64,000 nucleotides of DNA from Burkholderia plantarii. Lineage in GTDB: Bacteria; Pseudomonadota; Gammaproteobacteria; Burkholderiales; Burkholderiaceae. The notes below the pieces were generated by a model. That model had not been told where the DNA came from and did not search any database. It saw only the letters and a list, made by a program, of their open reading frames with translations. Of this stretch, positions 9,045 through 17,969 are shown in pieces. The stretch lies in contig NZ_CP007213.1 in NCBI RefSeq assembly GCF_001411805.1, forward strand, positions 868,001 through 932,000, read 5' to 3'. Positions within the stretch are counted from its first letter, which is position 1, and each line of letters begins with the position of its first letter. Position numbers and translations under genes: made by a program.

Positions 9045-10414
9045 GCCGAAACACCATGGTGCTCGGCGGCATCGTCGTCGCGTCCTCGATCCTGCTGCTG
9101 TTGCTCGCGGACGCGGGGCTGGGACGCGAGTCGGCATGGCTCGCGGTCGGGGTGTACGCGTTGCTCCTGATCGTGTTCCTCCGCGCGAGCAGCCGCGCGG
9201 CGCTGCTGCTCGTGCCGTACGCGGTGCTGAAGCTGAGCGAGTTGTTGTCGGTGGTGATGATCGAGTTCGGCGCGACGATGTCCGAAATCGGCATGCTCGG
9301 TCGCGATATCGGTGCATCGTCGGGATTGTTGCTGCACGACGTCGCGTTCTTCGCGGGCGCGACCTGGATACTGAGAGCGCGGCGCGCCGGCCCGGGCGCC
9401 GGCCGTATCGTGCTGACGCGGCTGCAGGCGCGGCTCGCGTTTGCCATCGGCTGCGCGATCTGCGCGACGGGCATCGTGGCGGGGCTCGCGTACGGCTTTT
9501 CGCTGTTCAGCGGGATGGACCGCTTTTCGTTTCGGGCCAATTCCGGCAACGCCCCGTTGTCGTTCTTCCTCGCCAACCGGCTGATCGCCGTGTTCCTGTT
9601 CGGCGTGTTGGCCGGGGGGCCGCGCCGGTTCGGACGGCGCATCGCGTTGCTGGGCATGGTGCTGGTCATGCTGGTCAACGTGCTGCATGGCGAGCAGCTC
9701 ATGTCGACGGTCTCGCTGGTCGTGTCGTTTTTCGGCGTCCGGACGATCGCGCAAGGCGAGGGCCGGGATCTTTCCGGAACGTTGCTGCGGGTGGGGCTGT
9801 TGGCGGCCGTCTTCGGGTTCGGCGCGGTCGCGATTTCCTACTCGAGCCAGAACAAGGACGTATTCGTATCGGTCGCGGCGCGCGCGGTGCTGCAGGGGCA
9901 GCTCTGGTATGCGGTGGCTTCGGACCAGGCCGGGCGCGACCAGGCGAAACCCGAGTCGATCGAACGCAATATCGGCAGCCTGGGCGCGGCGTCGGTCGAC
10001 GACTACGTGAATCTATGGCCGCCCGTCGGCGTGCGCGAACTGATGTACAAGTTTGCCGATACGTCGTTGTACAACGCGTATACGGAGAACGGGGTGACCT
10101 TCACGATGGGGACCTCCGGCTATCTGTACTTCCTGTTCGGCTTCTGGCCGTCGCTGCTGATCGAGTGCCTGCTGGGCATGTTCGCGGCCGTGGTGGTGCG
10201 CGCGCTCACGGCGGCGATGAGCGGCGAAAATCTGCTGTTGCTCGTCGTCTCGGCGAAGCTGTATGCCTTGCTGATGCTCGGACTTCAGCAGGGCGACTTC
10301 TGGTATCTGTTCGGTATGCGTACGGTTGCGACGCTGATCATTTTCCGGTTTGCGATCTTTCTGTTCGGAAAGCGCCGCATGCGGTCTGGTGCCGTGTCGA
10401 CGCGATTCGGATGA
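9041..10414 (+). CDS. Polysaccharide polymerase (Wzy-like), putative
   Basis: A 457-residue polytopic membrane protein beginning in an ATGA overlap with the preceding glycosyltransferase. It has about ten hydrophobic segments and one larger soluble loop near residues 285-345 (ending before NAYTENGVTFTMGTSGYLYF), the plan expected for Wzy and O-antigen polymerases. Wzy proteins share little sequence, so the call rests on topology and position: it is the only unassigned multi-span protein in a locus that already has Wzx, Wza and Wzc. Confidence 0.75.
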   Translation: MSRNTMVLGGIVVASSILLLLLADAGLGRESAWLAVGVYALLLIVFLRASSRAALLLVPYAVLKLSELLSVVMIEFGATMSEIGMLGRDIGASSGLLLHDVAFFAGATWILRARRAGPGAGRIVLTRLQARLAFAIGCAICATGIVAGLAYGFSLFSGMDRFSFRANSGNAPLSFFLANRLIAVFLFGVLAGGPRRFGRRIALLGMVLVMLVNVLHGEQLMSTVSLVVSFFGVRTIAQGEGRDLSGTLLRVGLLAAVFGFGAVAISYSSQNKDVFVSVAARAVLQGQLWYAVASDQAGRDQAKPESIERNIGSLGAASVDDYVNLWPPVGVRELMYKFADTSLYNAYTENGVTFTMGTSGYLYFLFGFWPSLLIECLLGMFAAVVVRALTAAMSGENLLLLVVSAKLYALLMLGLQQGDFWYLFGMRTVATLIIFRFAIFLFGKRRMRSGAVSTRFG

Positions 10415-11643
10415 CCGAAGACATGCAGTTCGACGTTGCCGGCTTCCGGCGCAAGGGGATGAATGTGGCGAACCTCGAGAAGATTGGCGGGCAGGTGCGC
10501 GTCGTCATGTTGGCCGGTTACGATGCGGCCTCGGACCGATGCGCGGTAGGTGAGTACGGAGAATGCCTCGCGGCCGAGCTGTCGAGGCGCGCGGGCGGCA
10601 CGCAGCTCGACTTTACCCGGATCGTGTTCAAGCCGGGTTCGACGCTCGGCTGGTTCGCGCTGCCGGATGCGGTGCGGAACGCGTCGATCGTCCACGTGCA
10701 ATATCCGTATGAAGGTTGGGGGCGCAGTCCGCTTGCGGGCCTGCTCGGCGCCGTCGCGAAACGCGGGCTCCCGTGGGCGCGTACCAAAGTGGCGACCACG
10801 TTCCATGAATGGCGCAGCATGCACTGGCTCCGGAAGCTGAGCATCCTGCCGCTCGCGTTCTCGTCCGACCTGTTGATCTTCGTATCGAAGCGGGAGCGCG
10901 ACAGCTATCTGCGCAGCGCCGTCGGACGGCTGCGGGGCGCATGGCAGCGCATCGAGGTGATTCCGATCGGCGTCAATGTGAAGGTGCCGCCGATCGATCG
11001 AACGCGGGTGACGCGCGAGCGCGCTGCGATGCTCGGCGACGCCTCCGGCCGCCCGGGCGTGCTGCTCGGTTTTTTCGGCTTCATCTACGACTGGAAGCAG
11101 CCGGTGAAACTGCTGGACGCGCTGGCGGCGTTGATCCGGACCGGGGTGAATGCGCGGCTGCTGATCTGCGGCGACTTTCCGGACGGGCATGACGCGGCGC
11201 GCGAGCAATTCCGCGCCGACCTGCGTGCGCGAAACCTGCTCGACCACGTGATTCACGAGGGCTACGTCGAGGACGAGACCACGCTCGCACATTGGCTCGC
11301 GGCCTGTGACGCGCACCTGTATCTCTACAAGGATGGCGTGTCGTCACGACGTGGCAGTTTTTGGTATTCGCTCGAACTCGGCGCCACGGTCATCTGTACG
11401 CCGCCCGAGTATCCGGGCGAGTTCGACGGTTTGATCGATATCGACGGCTTGCAACATAGCGGTGCGATCCGGTTCGTCGGGCCGGATGTCGAGCCGGCGG
11501 TGCTGGCGCACGCGATCGCCGATTTGCCGGCGTTCGACGCGCCGCGTCGCGCGACGGCCCATGCGCCCAGCTGGGGTGCGATTGCCGATCGGCATCGGTC
11601 CGCTTATGCCGCATTGGTGAACGGCCGTGCGAGACCGGATTGA
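10411..11643 (+). CDS. Glycosyltransferase, GT4-like
   Basis: A 410-residue protein starting at ATG 10411 in an ATGA overlap with the polymerase. The N-terminal domain has VVMLAGYDAASDRCAVGEYGE near 31-51, an acceptor loop typical of GT4 enzymes. The C-terminal Rossmann half is seen in LLGFFGFIYDWKQPVKLLDAL near 220 and LLICGDFPDG near 250. The donor region is less canonical than in the other two transferases (YKDGVSSRRGSFWYSLELGA near 310). It closes the plus-strand operon; 88 bases separate it from the convergent ugd gene. Confidence 0.85.
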   Translation: MTEDMQFDVAGFRRKGMNVANLEKIGGQVRVVMLAGYDAASDRCAVGEYGECLAAELSRRAGGTQLDFTRIVFKPGSTLGWFALPDAVRNASIVHVQYPYEGWGRSPLAGLLGAVAKRGLPWARTKVATTFHEWRSMHWLRKLSILPLAFSSDLLIFVSKRERDSYLRSAVGRLRGAWQRIEVIPIGVNVKVPPIDRTRVTRERAAMLGDASGRPGVLLGFFGFIYDWKQPVKLLDALAALIRTGVNARLLICGDFPDGHDAAREQFRADLRARNLLDHVIHEGYVEDETTLAHWLAACDAHLYLYKDGVSSRRGSFWYSLELGATVICTPPEYPGEFDGLIDIDGLQHSGAIRFVGPDVEPAVLAHAIADLPAFDAPRRATAHAPSWGAIADRHRSAYAALVNGRARPD

Positions 11644-11731
11644 GACGGGGTGGCGGTACCGCCGCATGTCGCATGCGTCGGGCCACGCGGCCTCCGTGGC
11701 TGGCCGCACGCGCCCGACACCGGCGGGAGCG

Positions 11732-13141
11732 TTATTTTCGCATCACCTGTAGCGCCCCGGCCGGCGCGGTTTGCACGGGGACGTGCGGCCGGCCAATGCC
11801 GTAATACTCGATGCCGAGTGCCGCCATGGCGTCGGGTTCATAGAGATTCCGGCCGTCGAAGACCACCGGCGCATCCAGCAGCGCGATCAGCGCTGAAAAA
11901 TTCGGGCTCTTGAACATCTTCCACTCGGTGACGATCACGAGTGCGTCGGCGCCGGCCGCGGCGTCTTCCGCCGTCGCCACGAAAGCGAGCCGGGAGTGGG
12001 CAGCCGGGGCGTGGCTCAGGTCGAGCGCGATCACGCGCCGCGCCTCGTTCGTCGCGACCGGATCGTAAGCGCGCACGATCGCGCCGCGCTTCAGGAGCCC
12101 GGCCACCAGCTCGCGGCTCGGCGCTTCACGCATGTCGTCGGTATTCGGCTTGAACGCCAGCCCCCAAAGGCCGAACGTCAGTCCCGACAGGTCTTCCCCG
12201 AAGCGTCCCGCGATCTTGTCGAGCAGCACCTTCTTCTGCGCATCGTTGACCGCTTCGACGGCCTCCAGGATCCGCAGGGATTCGCCGTACTCGGCCGCGG
12301 TTCGCACCAGGGCACGGACATCCTTGGGGAAACACGATCCGCCGTAGCCGACACCGGCATACAGGAAGTCGTGGCCGATGCGCGGATCCGAACCGATCCC
12401 GCGCCGGACGGCCTCGATGTCGGCACCGACGCGATCGGCCAGGTTCGCCAGCTCGTTCATGAACGAGATCCGCGTGGCCAGCATCGCGTTGGCCGCGTAC
12501 TTGGTGAATTCGGCCGAACGCACGTCCATGTGCCGCGTGCGTTCGTGATTGCGGTTGAACGGCGCGTACAGTCGCTTCATCTGCTCGCGCGCCCGCTCGC
12601 CGGCGTCGTCCGCGTCGGTGCCGATGACGATGCGGTCGGGGCGCATGAAGTCGTCGACGGCCGCGCCTTCCTTCAGGAACTCGGGGTTCGACACGACCGA
12701 GAATTCGTGGCGCAGGCCACGCCGCGTCAGCTCCGTCGCGATGGCGTCGCGTACTTGCGACGCGGTGCCGACAGGCACGGTCGACTTGTCGACCACCACC
12801 TTGGGGGCCGTCATGTAACGCCCGATGTTGCGCGCGGCGGCGAGGACATACTGCAGGTCGGCGGAGCCGTCCTCGTCGGCAGGCGTGCCGACCGCGATGA
12901 ACTGGATGTCGCCGTGCGCGACCCCGGCCTCGATGTCGGTCGAGAACTGTATTCGCCGGCTCGCGCGATTGCGATCGATCAGTTCCTTCAGGCCCGGCTC
13001 GTGAATCGGTACGCCGCCACCGTTCAGGATGTCGATCTTGCGCGGGTCGACGTCGAGGCAGAACACGTCGTTGCCGATTTCGGCAAGGCACGCGCCGGTG
13101 ACGAGGCCGACGTAGCCGGTTCCTATGATGGTGATTTTCAT
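11732..13141 (-). CDS. ugd: UDP-glucose 6-dehydrogenase
   Basis: A 469-residue enzyme that oxidises UDP-glucose to UDP-glucuronate with two NAD+. The start is the ATG at 13141, giving [17 protein letters not shown] with the GxGYVG dinucleotide-binding loop. The catalytic Cys is in GGSCFPKD near residue 269, and [13 protein letters not shown] near 325 is the family C-terminal motif. Length fits. An upstream in-frame extension to about 14248 has no family similarity and crosses the galU region. The product supplies glucuronic acid for the adjacent exopolysaccharide pathway. BceC is the functional counterpart in the cepacian locus. Confidence 0.95.
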   Translation of the reverse strand: MKITIIGTGYVGLVTGACLAEIGNDVFCLDVDPRKIDILNGGGVPIHEPGLKELIDRNRASRRIQFSTDIEAGVAHGDIQFIAVGTPADEDGSADLQYVLAAARNIGRYMTAPKVVVDKSTVPVGTASQVRDAIATELTRRGLRHEFSVVSNPEFLKEGAAVDDFMRPDRIVIGTDADDAGERAREQMKRLYAPFNRNHERTRHMDVRSAEFTKYAANAMLATRISFMNELANLADRVGADIEAVRRGIGSDPRIGHDFLYAGVGYGGSCFPKDVRALVRTAAEYGESLRILEAVEAVNDAQKKVLLDKIAGRFGEDLSGLTFGLWGLAFKPNTDDMREAPSRELVAGLLKRGAIVRAYDPVATNEARRVIALDLSHAPAAHSRLAFVATAEDAAAGADALVIVTEWKMFKSPNFSALIALLDAPVVFDGRNLYEPDAMAALGIEYYGIGRPHVPVQTAPAGALQVMRK

Positions 13142-13710
13142 GTCGGAGCAGGGAAACGGATCGATTGTGGTTGGAAAATTCCGGAGACCGGATGCCGGAT
13201 CCGATGGCGCCGGAAGGATGGCGGCGCGATGCGTGTCCGGGCGACGAATGTGGATCGCGCCACGCCATGCGCCGGGCGTGCCTCGGGCCATGCGGATCCG
13301 CCCGGAGCGGAGCGCGAAGCGGTGCCGGCGGTGTCGCCTTGATCCGCCAACGTTCCCGCTCGGTCGACCACGTGCCTGCCGGTGCCGCAGCGATCGGGCG
13401 CGGGATCGACGCGGTAGACGAGGATCGGCATCGGTCCCGAACGGTGGCCGCAACGGTGCGTGGCGTGACAGACCCATGGTGGCTGATACCCGGCATGCGG
13501 GTCCGACAGAATGCTGGTCCGGGCCGCCATTCTCGATGGCGCTCGCGTGGCGCTCGCCGCTCGACCGCCTGCCTGCAAGGCGGTCGGGAGGAATGGCCGC
13601 GGCGCCGTGGTGAATCCCGCGCGACGACCGCCCGAAACCGTGCGCGGCGTCAGTGGGCGATGCCGCCGCGGGCCGGCACGCGAGGATCTTGCACGTCCCG
13701 CCGTCATGCA
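13142..13710. other. 569-base gap between ugd and galU, no gene seen
   Basis: Reading frames are open on both strands because of the base composition, but their products are Arg/Ala-rich with no family resemblance. No tRNA, terminator or repeat array is visible. Because ugd and galU point the same way, ugd may have its own promoter here; I see no convincing sigma-70 boxes. Confidence 0.5.
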
Positions 13711-14595
13711 TCAGGCGAGCAGCGATTCGGTCATGCGCGCGAGCAGATACTGCTGGAAGTCCGCCGCGACTTCCGGATGCCGCAACGCAAATTCCACTGT
13801 CGCCTTCAGATAGCCGAGCTTGCTGCCGCAATCGAAACGCGTGCCGTCGTACCGGTACGCGAGCACCTGCTCGTCGGCGAGCAGCGACTGAATCGCGTCG
13901 GTCAGCTGCAGTTCGCCGCCGGCGCCGGGCTTCAGGCGGCGAAGATGGTCGAAGATCTTCGGCTTCAGCACGTAGCGGCCCACGACGCCGAAGTTCGACG
14001 GCGCCAGCGCGGGCTCGGGCTTCTCGACGATGCCCGACAGCTTGAAGAGATCGTCTTCCCAGCGCCTGCCGTCGATCACGCCATACGATTTCGATTCTTC
14101 CGGGGCGATTTCCTCGACACCGATGACCGACGCATGATAGTGGTCGAATACGTTGATCATCTGGCGCAGCACCGGTGTCGGTCCGTCGAGCAGGTCGTCG
14201 GCGAGAATCACGGCGAACGGATTGTCCCCCACCAGTTTCTCGGCGCACATGACGGCATGGCCGAGGCCGAGGGCTTCGGCCTGACGGACATAAAAGCAGT
14301 CGACGTGACCCGGCTTGATACCGCGGACCAGCGCCAGCAGTTTTTCCTTGCCGCGTGCCTCGAGCTCGGCTTCAATTTCGTAGAACTTATCGAAATGATC
14401 CTCGATCGCGCGCTTGCTGCGCCCGGTGACGAAGATCATCTCGGTTATGCCTGCCTCGATGGCTTCCTCGACCGCGTACTGGATCAAGGGCTTGTCCACG
14501 ACCGGCAGCATCTCCTTCGGACTCGCCTTGGTGGCGGGCAGGAAGCGGGTGCCGAGCCCGGCGACCGGGAATACGGCTTTGGTGACTTTCAACAT
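13711..14595 (-). CDS. galU: UTP-glucose-1-phosphate uridylyltransferase
   Basis: A 294-residue enzyme making UDP-glucose from UTP and glucose-1-phosphate. Translation from the ATG at 14595 gives [20 protein letters not shown], the nucleotidyltransferase signature, followed by [13 protein letters not shown], which contains the conserved sugar-phosphate-binding Lys. [12 protein letters not shown] loops and a C-terminal [12 protein letters not shown] motif complete the family pattern. A longer frame to 14916 adds a low-complexity tail and is rejected. With ugd on the same strand it feeds UDP-glucose and UDP-glucuronate to the exopolysaccharide transferases. Confidence 0.95.
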   Translation of the reverse strand: MLKVTKAVFPVAGLGTRFLPATKASPKEMLPVVDKPLIQYAVEEAIEAGITEMIFVTGRSKRAIEDHFDKFYEIEAELEARGKEKLLALVRGIKPGHVDCFYVRQAEALGLGHAVMCAEKLVGDNPFAVILADDLLDGPTPVLRQMINVFDHYHASVIGVEEIAPEESKSYGVIDGRRWEDDLFKLSGIVEKPEPALAPSNFGVVGRYVLKPKIFDHLRRLKPGAGGELQLTDAIQSLLADEQVLAYRYDGTRFDCGSKLGYLKATVEFALRHPEVAADFQQYLLARMTESLLA

Positions 14596-14959
14596 GGTAG
14601 TGGTTCCATTGGGTCGAATGACGGGCGGACACCTCGGCATCTGGCGCCGCCGCCGGAGGAGGCCGGCGTGTTCGACGCGGCGCCGGCTCGTCCCGAAGGC
14701 CGGCGCGTACTGCTCGGTGAATCGTAAATCGAGTCGCCCGCCGGGCGGCGACTGAATCCTGGATGGATCCGACAGCTTTTCAGACCCGGCCCCCGCGATC
14801 CGGCGACACGAGCCTGCATGGCGGATTTCAGCTGGCTTTTGTCGGCCCGGGTGTCCTCGCCTGGCATAGGGTGAGCGTCGACAACCCGATATCCGGGCAG
14901 CGCGGGCGGCGCACACGCATCAGCCGATGTGCTCGGTGGCCGCGCAATCAGGAGAAGTC
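14596..14959. other. 364-base divergent gap between galU and the flhD-like gene
   Basis: No protein-coding sequence I can support. It must hold the promoter of galU (minus strand) and of the flhD-like gene (plus strand). A ribosome-binding site GGAG at 14951-14954 serves the latter. Confidence 0.45.
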
Positions 14960-15193
14960 ATGGCGGAACAGGACGATATCTTCGGCGCGATCAAGGCGCT
15001 CAACCTCGCTTACCTCGGCCTCATGCAGCAGATGTTGCTGATCGATCCGGAGGCGGCGACGCGCGAACTGGGCATCTCGGAGCGGACCGCCGCGTGGATC
15101 GCCGCGTTGACGCCCGACCAGATCGAGGAACTGGCCGGGCACGGCGAACCGCTTTGCGAGTTGCGCGAGGACATGATTCCGACCCGCACGTGA
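14960..15193 (+). CDS. FlhD-like transcriptional regulator (orphan, short)
   Basis: A 77-residue protein starting at ATG 14960, with GGAG 5 bases upstream. It aligns by eye with FlhD: DIFGAIKALNLAYLGLMQQML matches the FlhD helix that reads I-x2-x-NLSYLLLAQ, and ATRELGISERTAAWIAALTPDQIEELA matches the LGIS...ALT...Q...LA core. FlhD partners FlhC in the FlhD4C2 activator of flagellar genes. This copy is shorter than typical FlhD (105-120 residues), lacks most of the tail, and no flhC lies next to it. It may tune motility versus exopolysaccharide production or bind FlhC made elsewhere; both are inferences. Confidence 0.75.
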   Translation: MAEQDDIFGAIKALNLAYLGLMQQMLLIDPEAATRELGISERTAAWIAALTPDQIEELAGHGEPLCELREDMIPTRT

Positions 15194-15257
15194 GCTGGTG
15201 CGGCGCCGGTCGCCGCGGCGCGGGCGGGCACCGGCACGGTCGACGAATGCGCGAGCG

Positions 15258-15460
15258 GCGCGACCTTGGGCAGTTCGCCGCCGAGTGCGCGCCGTGATCG
15301 GCATGCCTTGACGGCCGGGGGGACGAGCGGCGGCAAGCCTCGCCGTGTACGGCATACGGCACCCGGCGAATTCCGGGGCGCCCGCCCTGCACACGCCGTC
15401 GACCCCGGCGCGAGCCCCGCGAGCCCCGCGAGCCCGAATCGCGGCGCGGGGAGGCCACGC
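15258..15460 (-). pseudogene. IS110-family transposase remnant (C-terminal part)
   Basis: On the minus strand this stretch encodes broken pieces of the Transposase_20 domain: DSG(S)R followed by [19 protein letters not shown], then in another frame GGELPKVAPLAHS. They correspond to [23 protein letters not shown] and [10 protein letters not shown] in the intact IS110 transposase at 53861-54826. Nucleotide identity to that copy is visible around CGCGACCTTGGGCAGTT and CGCCCGCCCTGCACACG. Frameshifts and a small 9-base repeat (GCGAGCCCC, nearly three copies at 15410-15435) disrupt it. It marks an old insertion beside the exopolysaccharide locus. The rest of 15194-15679 shows nothing recognisable. 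Confidence 0.75.
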
Positions 15461-15679
15461 CCTCGCGCGATCGGGCAAGCTCCGGAGCCGCCCCGCTTTT
15501 CCGGTTCGGCCCGGATACGGCACGTCGCATCCGGGCGGCAACGGGCGCAGCGGGACTTGCGCGTGAACGGGGTCGGCGGGGTCGGCGGCTTTGCCGTGGC
15601 GCCGGTTCACCGGGGACTGTCGCGTGGCCGCGATCTCACGCGGCCGGCAGGGGGCGCCAGGTCCGCCCGATCGGCAACC

Positions 15680-16423
15680 TCAAGTCAATAAGCCCCCGTC
15701 CACCGTGATGATGGTGCCCGTGACGTGCCGGGCCGCCGGGCTTGCAAGGAACACGACGGCTGCCGCGATGTCTGCCGGCGCAGCGAAGCGTCCTAGCGGC
15801 GTGAGGCTGCGCTGGAAGTCCGCGCTCTCGCCATCCGCCGGATTCATCTCGGTATCGGTCGAGCCGGGTTGAACCAGATTGGCCGTCACGTCCTTCGGAC
15901 CCAACTCTTGAGCGAGCCCCCGCGTAAACGACTGCAACGCCGACTTCGTCATGTAGTACACCGTTCCCTGTGCGCCAACGATGCGGTCCGCGCCGGCCGA
16001 GCCAATGGTGATCACGCGACCGCCTCCCTTGAGGTGAGGCATGGCTGCCTGCGTGGCCAGAACCGGGCCGCGGACGTTGACCGCGAGAAGCGCGTCGAGG
16101 TCCGCCGCATCGAAGTCTGCGATCGTGTTATAGCGCGCGATGGCGGCGTTGTTGACGAGGATCTCCAGGCCACCCAGCGCGCCGACCGCTGCTTCGACCG
16201 ACTCCCGGATGGCGGCCGGGTCGGCCATGTCGGCCCGGATTGCCACGCCCCGGCGGCCGAGCTTCTCGATCGACGCCACGACTTCCTGCGCGCGGTCCGC
16301 TGCGTTCTGAAACGTCAGTGCGACGTCCGCGCCGTTGTCGGCGAGCGCCAGGGCGATGGCGGCTCCGATGCCTCGCGAGCCACCGGTTACGAGGGCGCGT
16401 TTTCCGGCCAGTGCGTCATTCAT
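15680..16423 (-). CDS. SDR-family oxidoreductase (FabG-like)
   Basis: A 247-residue short-chain dehydrogenase/reductase, start ATG at 16423 with AAGGCG upstream. The cofactor loop TGGSRGIG is near residue 13-20, NNAA near 90, and the catalytic Ser-Tyr-Lys set is seen as IGSAGAD, then YYMTK near 155-159; the C-terminal half ends VTGTIITVDGG. Gly-rich loop plus Arg suggests NADP(H). The substrate is unknown. It is transcribed divergently from a TetR regulator 66 bases away, with a clear promoter and paired repeats between them, so its induction is probably ligand-dependent. Confidence 0.9.
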   Translation of the reverse strand: MNDALAGKRALVTGGSRGIGAAIALALADNGADVALTFQNAADRAQEVVASIEKLGRRGVAIRADMADPAAIRESVEAAVGALGGLEILVNNAAIARYNTIADFDAADLDALLAVNVRGPVLATQAAMPHLKGGGRVITIGSAGADRIVGAQGTVYYMTKSALQSFTRGLAQELGPKDVTANLVQPGSTDTEMNPADGESADFQRSLTPLGRFAAPADIAAAVVFLASPAARHVTGTIITVDGGLLT

Positions 16424-16442
16424 GATTCGCCTTTTGTGTAGT

Positions 16443-16506
16443 GATCGATGCATATATCGTAGAATTGGCATTTCGGTCAGTCAAGAATTATGTATCGATC
16501 GATGCA
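16443..16506. promoter_or_regulatory. Paired GATCGATGCA repeats, candidate TetR operator
   Basis: The 10-mer GATCGATGCA occurs at 16443-16452 and again at 16497-16506. One copy sits just downstream of the SDR -10 box, the other at the start of the tetR gene. Each contains the self-complementary core GATC/ATCGAT. This placement would let the TetR protein repress both genes. Binding is inferred from position and repetition only. Confidence 0.45.
16456..16484 (-). promoter_or_regulatory. Sigma-70 promoter for the SDR gene
   Basis: Reading the minus strand: -35 TTGACT (plus positions 16479-16484), a 17-base spacer, and -10 TACGAT (plus positions 16456-16461). The start codon at 16423 lies about 30 bases downstream. 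This is among the best matches to the consensus in the window. Confidence 0.7.
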
Positions 16507-17179
16507 AAAAAAATCCGACGAAGTTTCGAAGACCCCCGAGCGCCCGAACCGCGGGCGTGGCAGACCACGCGCGTTCGATCGGGAGGCCGCCTTGGCGCGA
16601 GCCATGCGGCTTTTCTGGATCAAGGGCTACGAGGCGACCTCCATCACCGACCTGACGGATGCGCTCGGCATCGGTTCGACCAGCCTGTATGCCGCCTTTG
16701 GCTCGAAGGACGAGTTGTATGCCGAAGCGCTCCGGTTCTACGCCGTCACCTACGAGGATCTGGTGCTGGGAAGGTTTCGCAAGGCAGCCACCGCCCGCGA
16801 AGCGGCGTTCGCCTATCTGTGGGATTCGGCGGCGGCGATGACGGGGGCCGATTGCGATCTGCCGCATGGGTGCATGGTCACGCTGGGTACCGTCGGAAGC
16901 GACGGCCACGCCGAGCTCGGCGACTTGATGCGGGCGGCGCGGGGCGGGGCGTTCGAGGTGCTCGTGGCGCGCCTCGAAAAGGCCGTTGCGGACGGCGAGC
17001 TGCCGGGCACGCTCGATGTCGCGAAGCTGGCCAGATTTCTGCAAACCGTCCAGAGCGGCATGGCGATCCGGGCGCGGGACGGCGCCGAGCGAGCCGAACT
17101 CCAGGCCGTCGCCGAGATGGCGATGGCGGGATGGGAGGGTATCGTCGGCCGGCTGAGCGAAGGCGCGAAGCCAGTCTGA
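16490..17179 (+). CDS. TetR/AcrR-family transcriptional regulator
   Basis: A 229-residue repressor-type protein. The N-terminal tail is basic (GRGRPRAFDREAAL), then the HTH runs KGYEATSITDLTDALGIGSTSLYAAFGSKDELY at about 45-78, the usual TetR pattern with recognition helix STSLYAAF. The rest is an all-alpha ligand domain. ATG 16490 is used here; ATG 16502 would remove four residues and would place the start inside one of the GATCGATGCA repeats. Divergent from the SDR gene, which is its likely target. Confidence 0.9.
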   Translation: MYRSMQKKSDEVSKTPERPNRGRGRPRAFDREAALARAMRLFWIKGYEATSITDLTDALGIGSTSLYAAFGSKDELYAEALRFYAVTYEDLVLGRFRKAATAREAAFAYLWDSAAAMTGADCDLPHGCMVTLGTVGSDGHAELGDLMRAARGGAFEVLVARLEKAVADGELPGTLDVAKLARFLQTVQSGMAIRARDGAERAELQAVAEMAMAGWEGIVGRLSEGAKPV

Positions 17180-17307
17180 CGGCCTGGCTCGGGTTCGCCC
17201 GCGCCGCCTGAAACGCTCCATCATGAGGAAAAGCGGCTTGCCCTGATGGGTCGATTAAAATTTTTCATGGTCACATTCGAAGCCGGCTTGCCTGCCGTCT
17301 GTCCGCC

Positions 17308-17810
17308 ATGCTTGAACGCATCCATCTCGTCATCATTCGCGGAGTCGCCCGGCAGGGCTCGCTGACGGCCGCCGCCGACGCGCTGTTCCTGACCCAGTCG
17401 GCGCTGAGCCACGCCGTCAAGAAAATCGAGTAGCAGCTCGGCACGCCGATCCGGGATCGCGAGGGGCGCAGCCTGGGGCTCACGCAGGCCGGGCAATACC
17501 TGCTGGCGCTGGCTTCGACCACGCACTGGTGCTGGTGGTGGCCGACCGGCATCCGCCGGCCGGCGTGCGCTACGTGAAGCCCGCGCAACCGACGGACGAG
17601 GCGCTCATCACCTATCCCGTCGAGACCGACCGGCTCGACATCTACAACCCCTTCCTGCGCCCGGCCAACGTCGCGCCGCGCCGTCACAAGACCATCGAGA
17701 CCACCGACATCATGTTGCAGATGGTGGCCAGCAATCGCGGCGTGGCCGCGCTGCCGCGCTGACTTGCCGAGGAATACGCGGACCGCATGCCGGTCACCGC
17801 CGTGAAGCAT
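17308..17810 (+). pseudogene. LysR-family regulator, broken by stops and a deletion
   Basis: The first 41 codons read MLERIHLVIIRGVARQGSLT and TQSALSHAVKKIE, a LysR HTH. Codon 42 is TAG (17431-17433). The frame reopens as QLGTPIRDREGRSLGLTQAGQYLL, then a shift and loss of roughly 60-80 codons joins it to a piece of the effector domain (ALVLVVADRHPPAGVRY to QMVASNRGVAALPR). A second stop TGA at 17760-17762 sits where Trp is expected before LAEEYADRMPV. Two stops plus a deletion make this a dead gene. The remaining parts resemble MetR-type regulators. Confidence 0.85.
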
Positions 17811-17815
17811 CGCGC

Positions 17816-17864
17816 TTGCTCATTGAATGATGTATGTCATATCATGTTGGATGATGGTCATCAT
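17816..17864 (+). promoter_or_regulatory. emr operon promoter with two palindromes
   Basis: A possible promoter is TTGCTC (17816-17821), 18 bases, TATCAT (17840-17845). Two dyads overlap it: ATGAT...ATCAT arms at 17827-17845 across spacer and -10, and a perfect ATGATG-GT-CATCAT at 17851-17864 just after it. The TetR gene at the end of the efflux operon is the natural candidate to bind here. Promoter strength is uncertain. Confidence 0.5.
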
Positions 17865-17969
17865 GCAAAGGCGGCGCACGGCGTTCCACGCCTGCCGCTC
17901 GTCATCGGCCGGGGCCCGCCCGCGCGGCGCGCCCCGGCCCGCGGGCACCCCCGACAACAGGAGTCAACG

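Noticed and set aside
13138..13707. Minus-strand ORF filling the ugd-galU gap
   Set aside because: Product is Arg/Pro/Ala-rich, no ribosome-binding site, no family resemblance.
11732..14248. 838-codon minus-strand frame covering ugd with a long N-terminal extension
   Set aside because: Only the part from 13141 down encodes UDP-glucose dehydrogenase; the extension overlaps galU in another frame and shows no domain.
128..14595. Identification as the cepacian bce-I cluster
   Set aside because: The export module matches, but the transferase set, the glycanase and the gene order after the kinase do not follow bceGHIJK as I know it.
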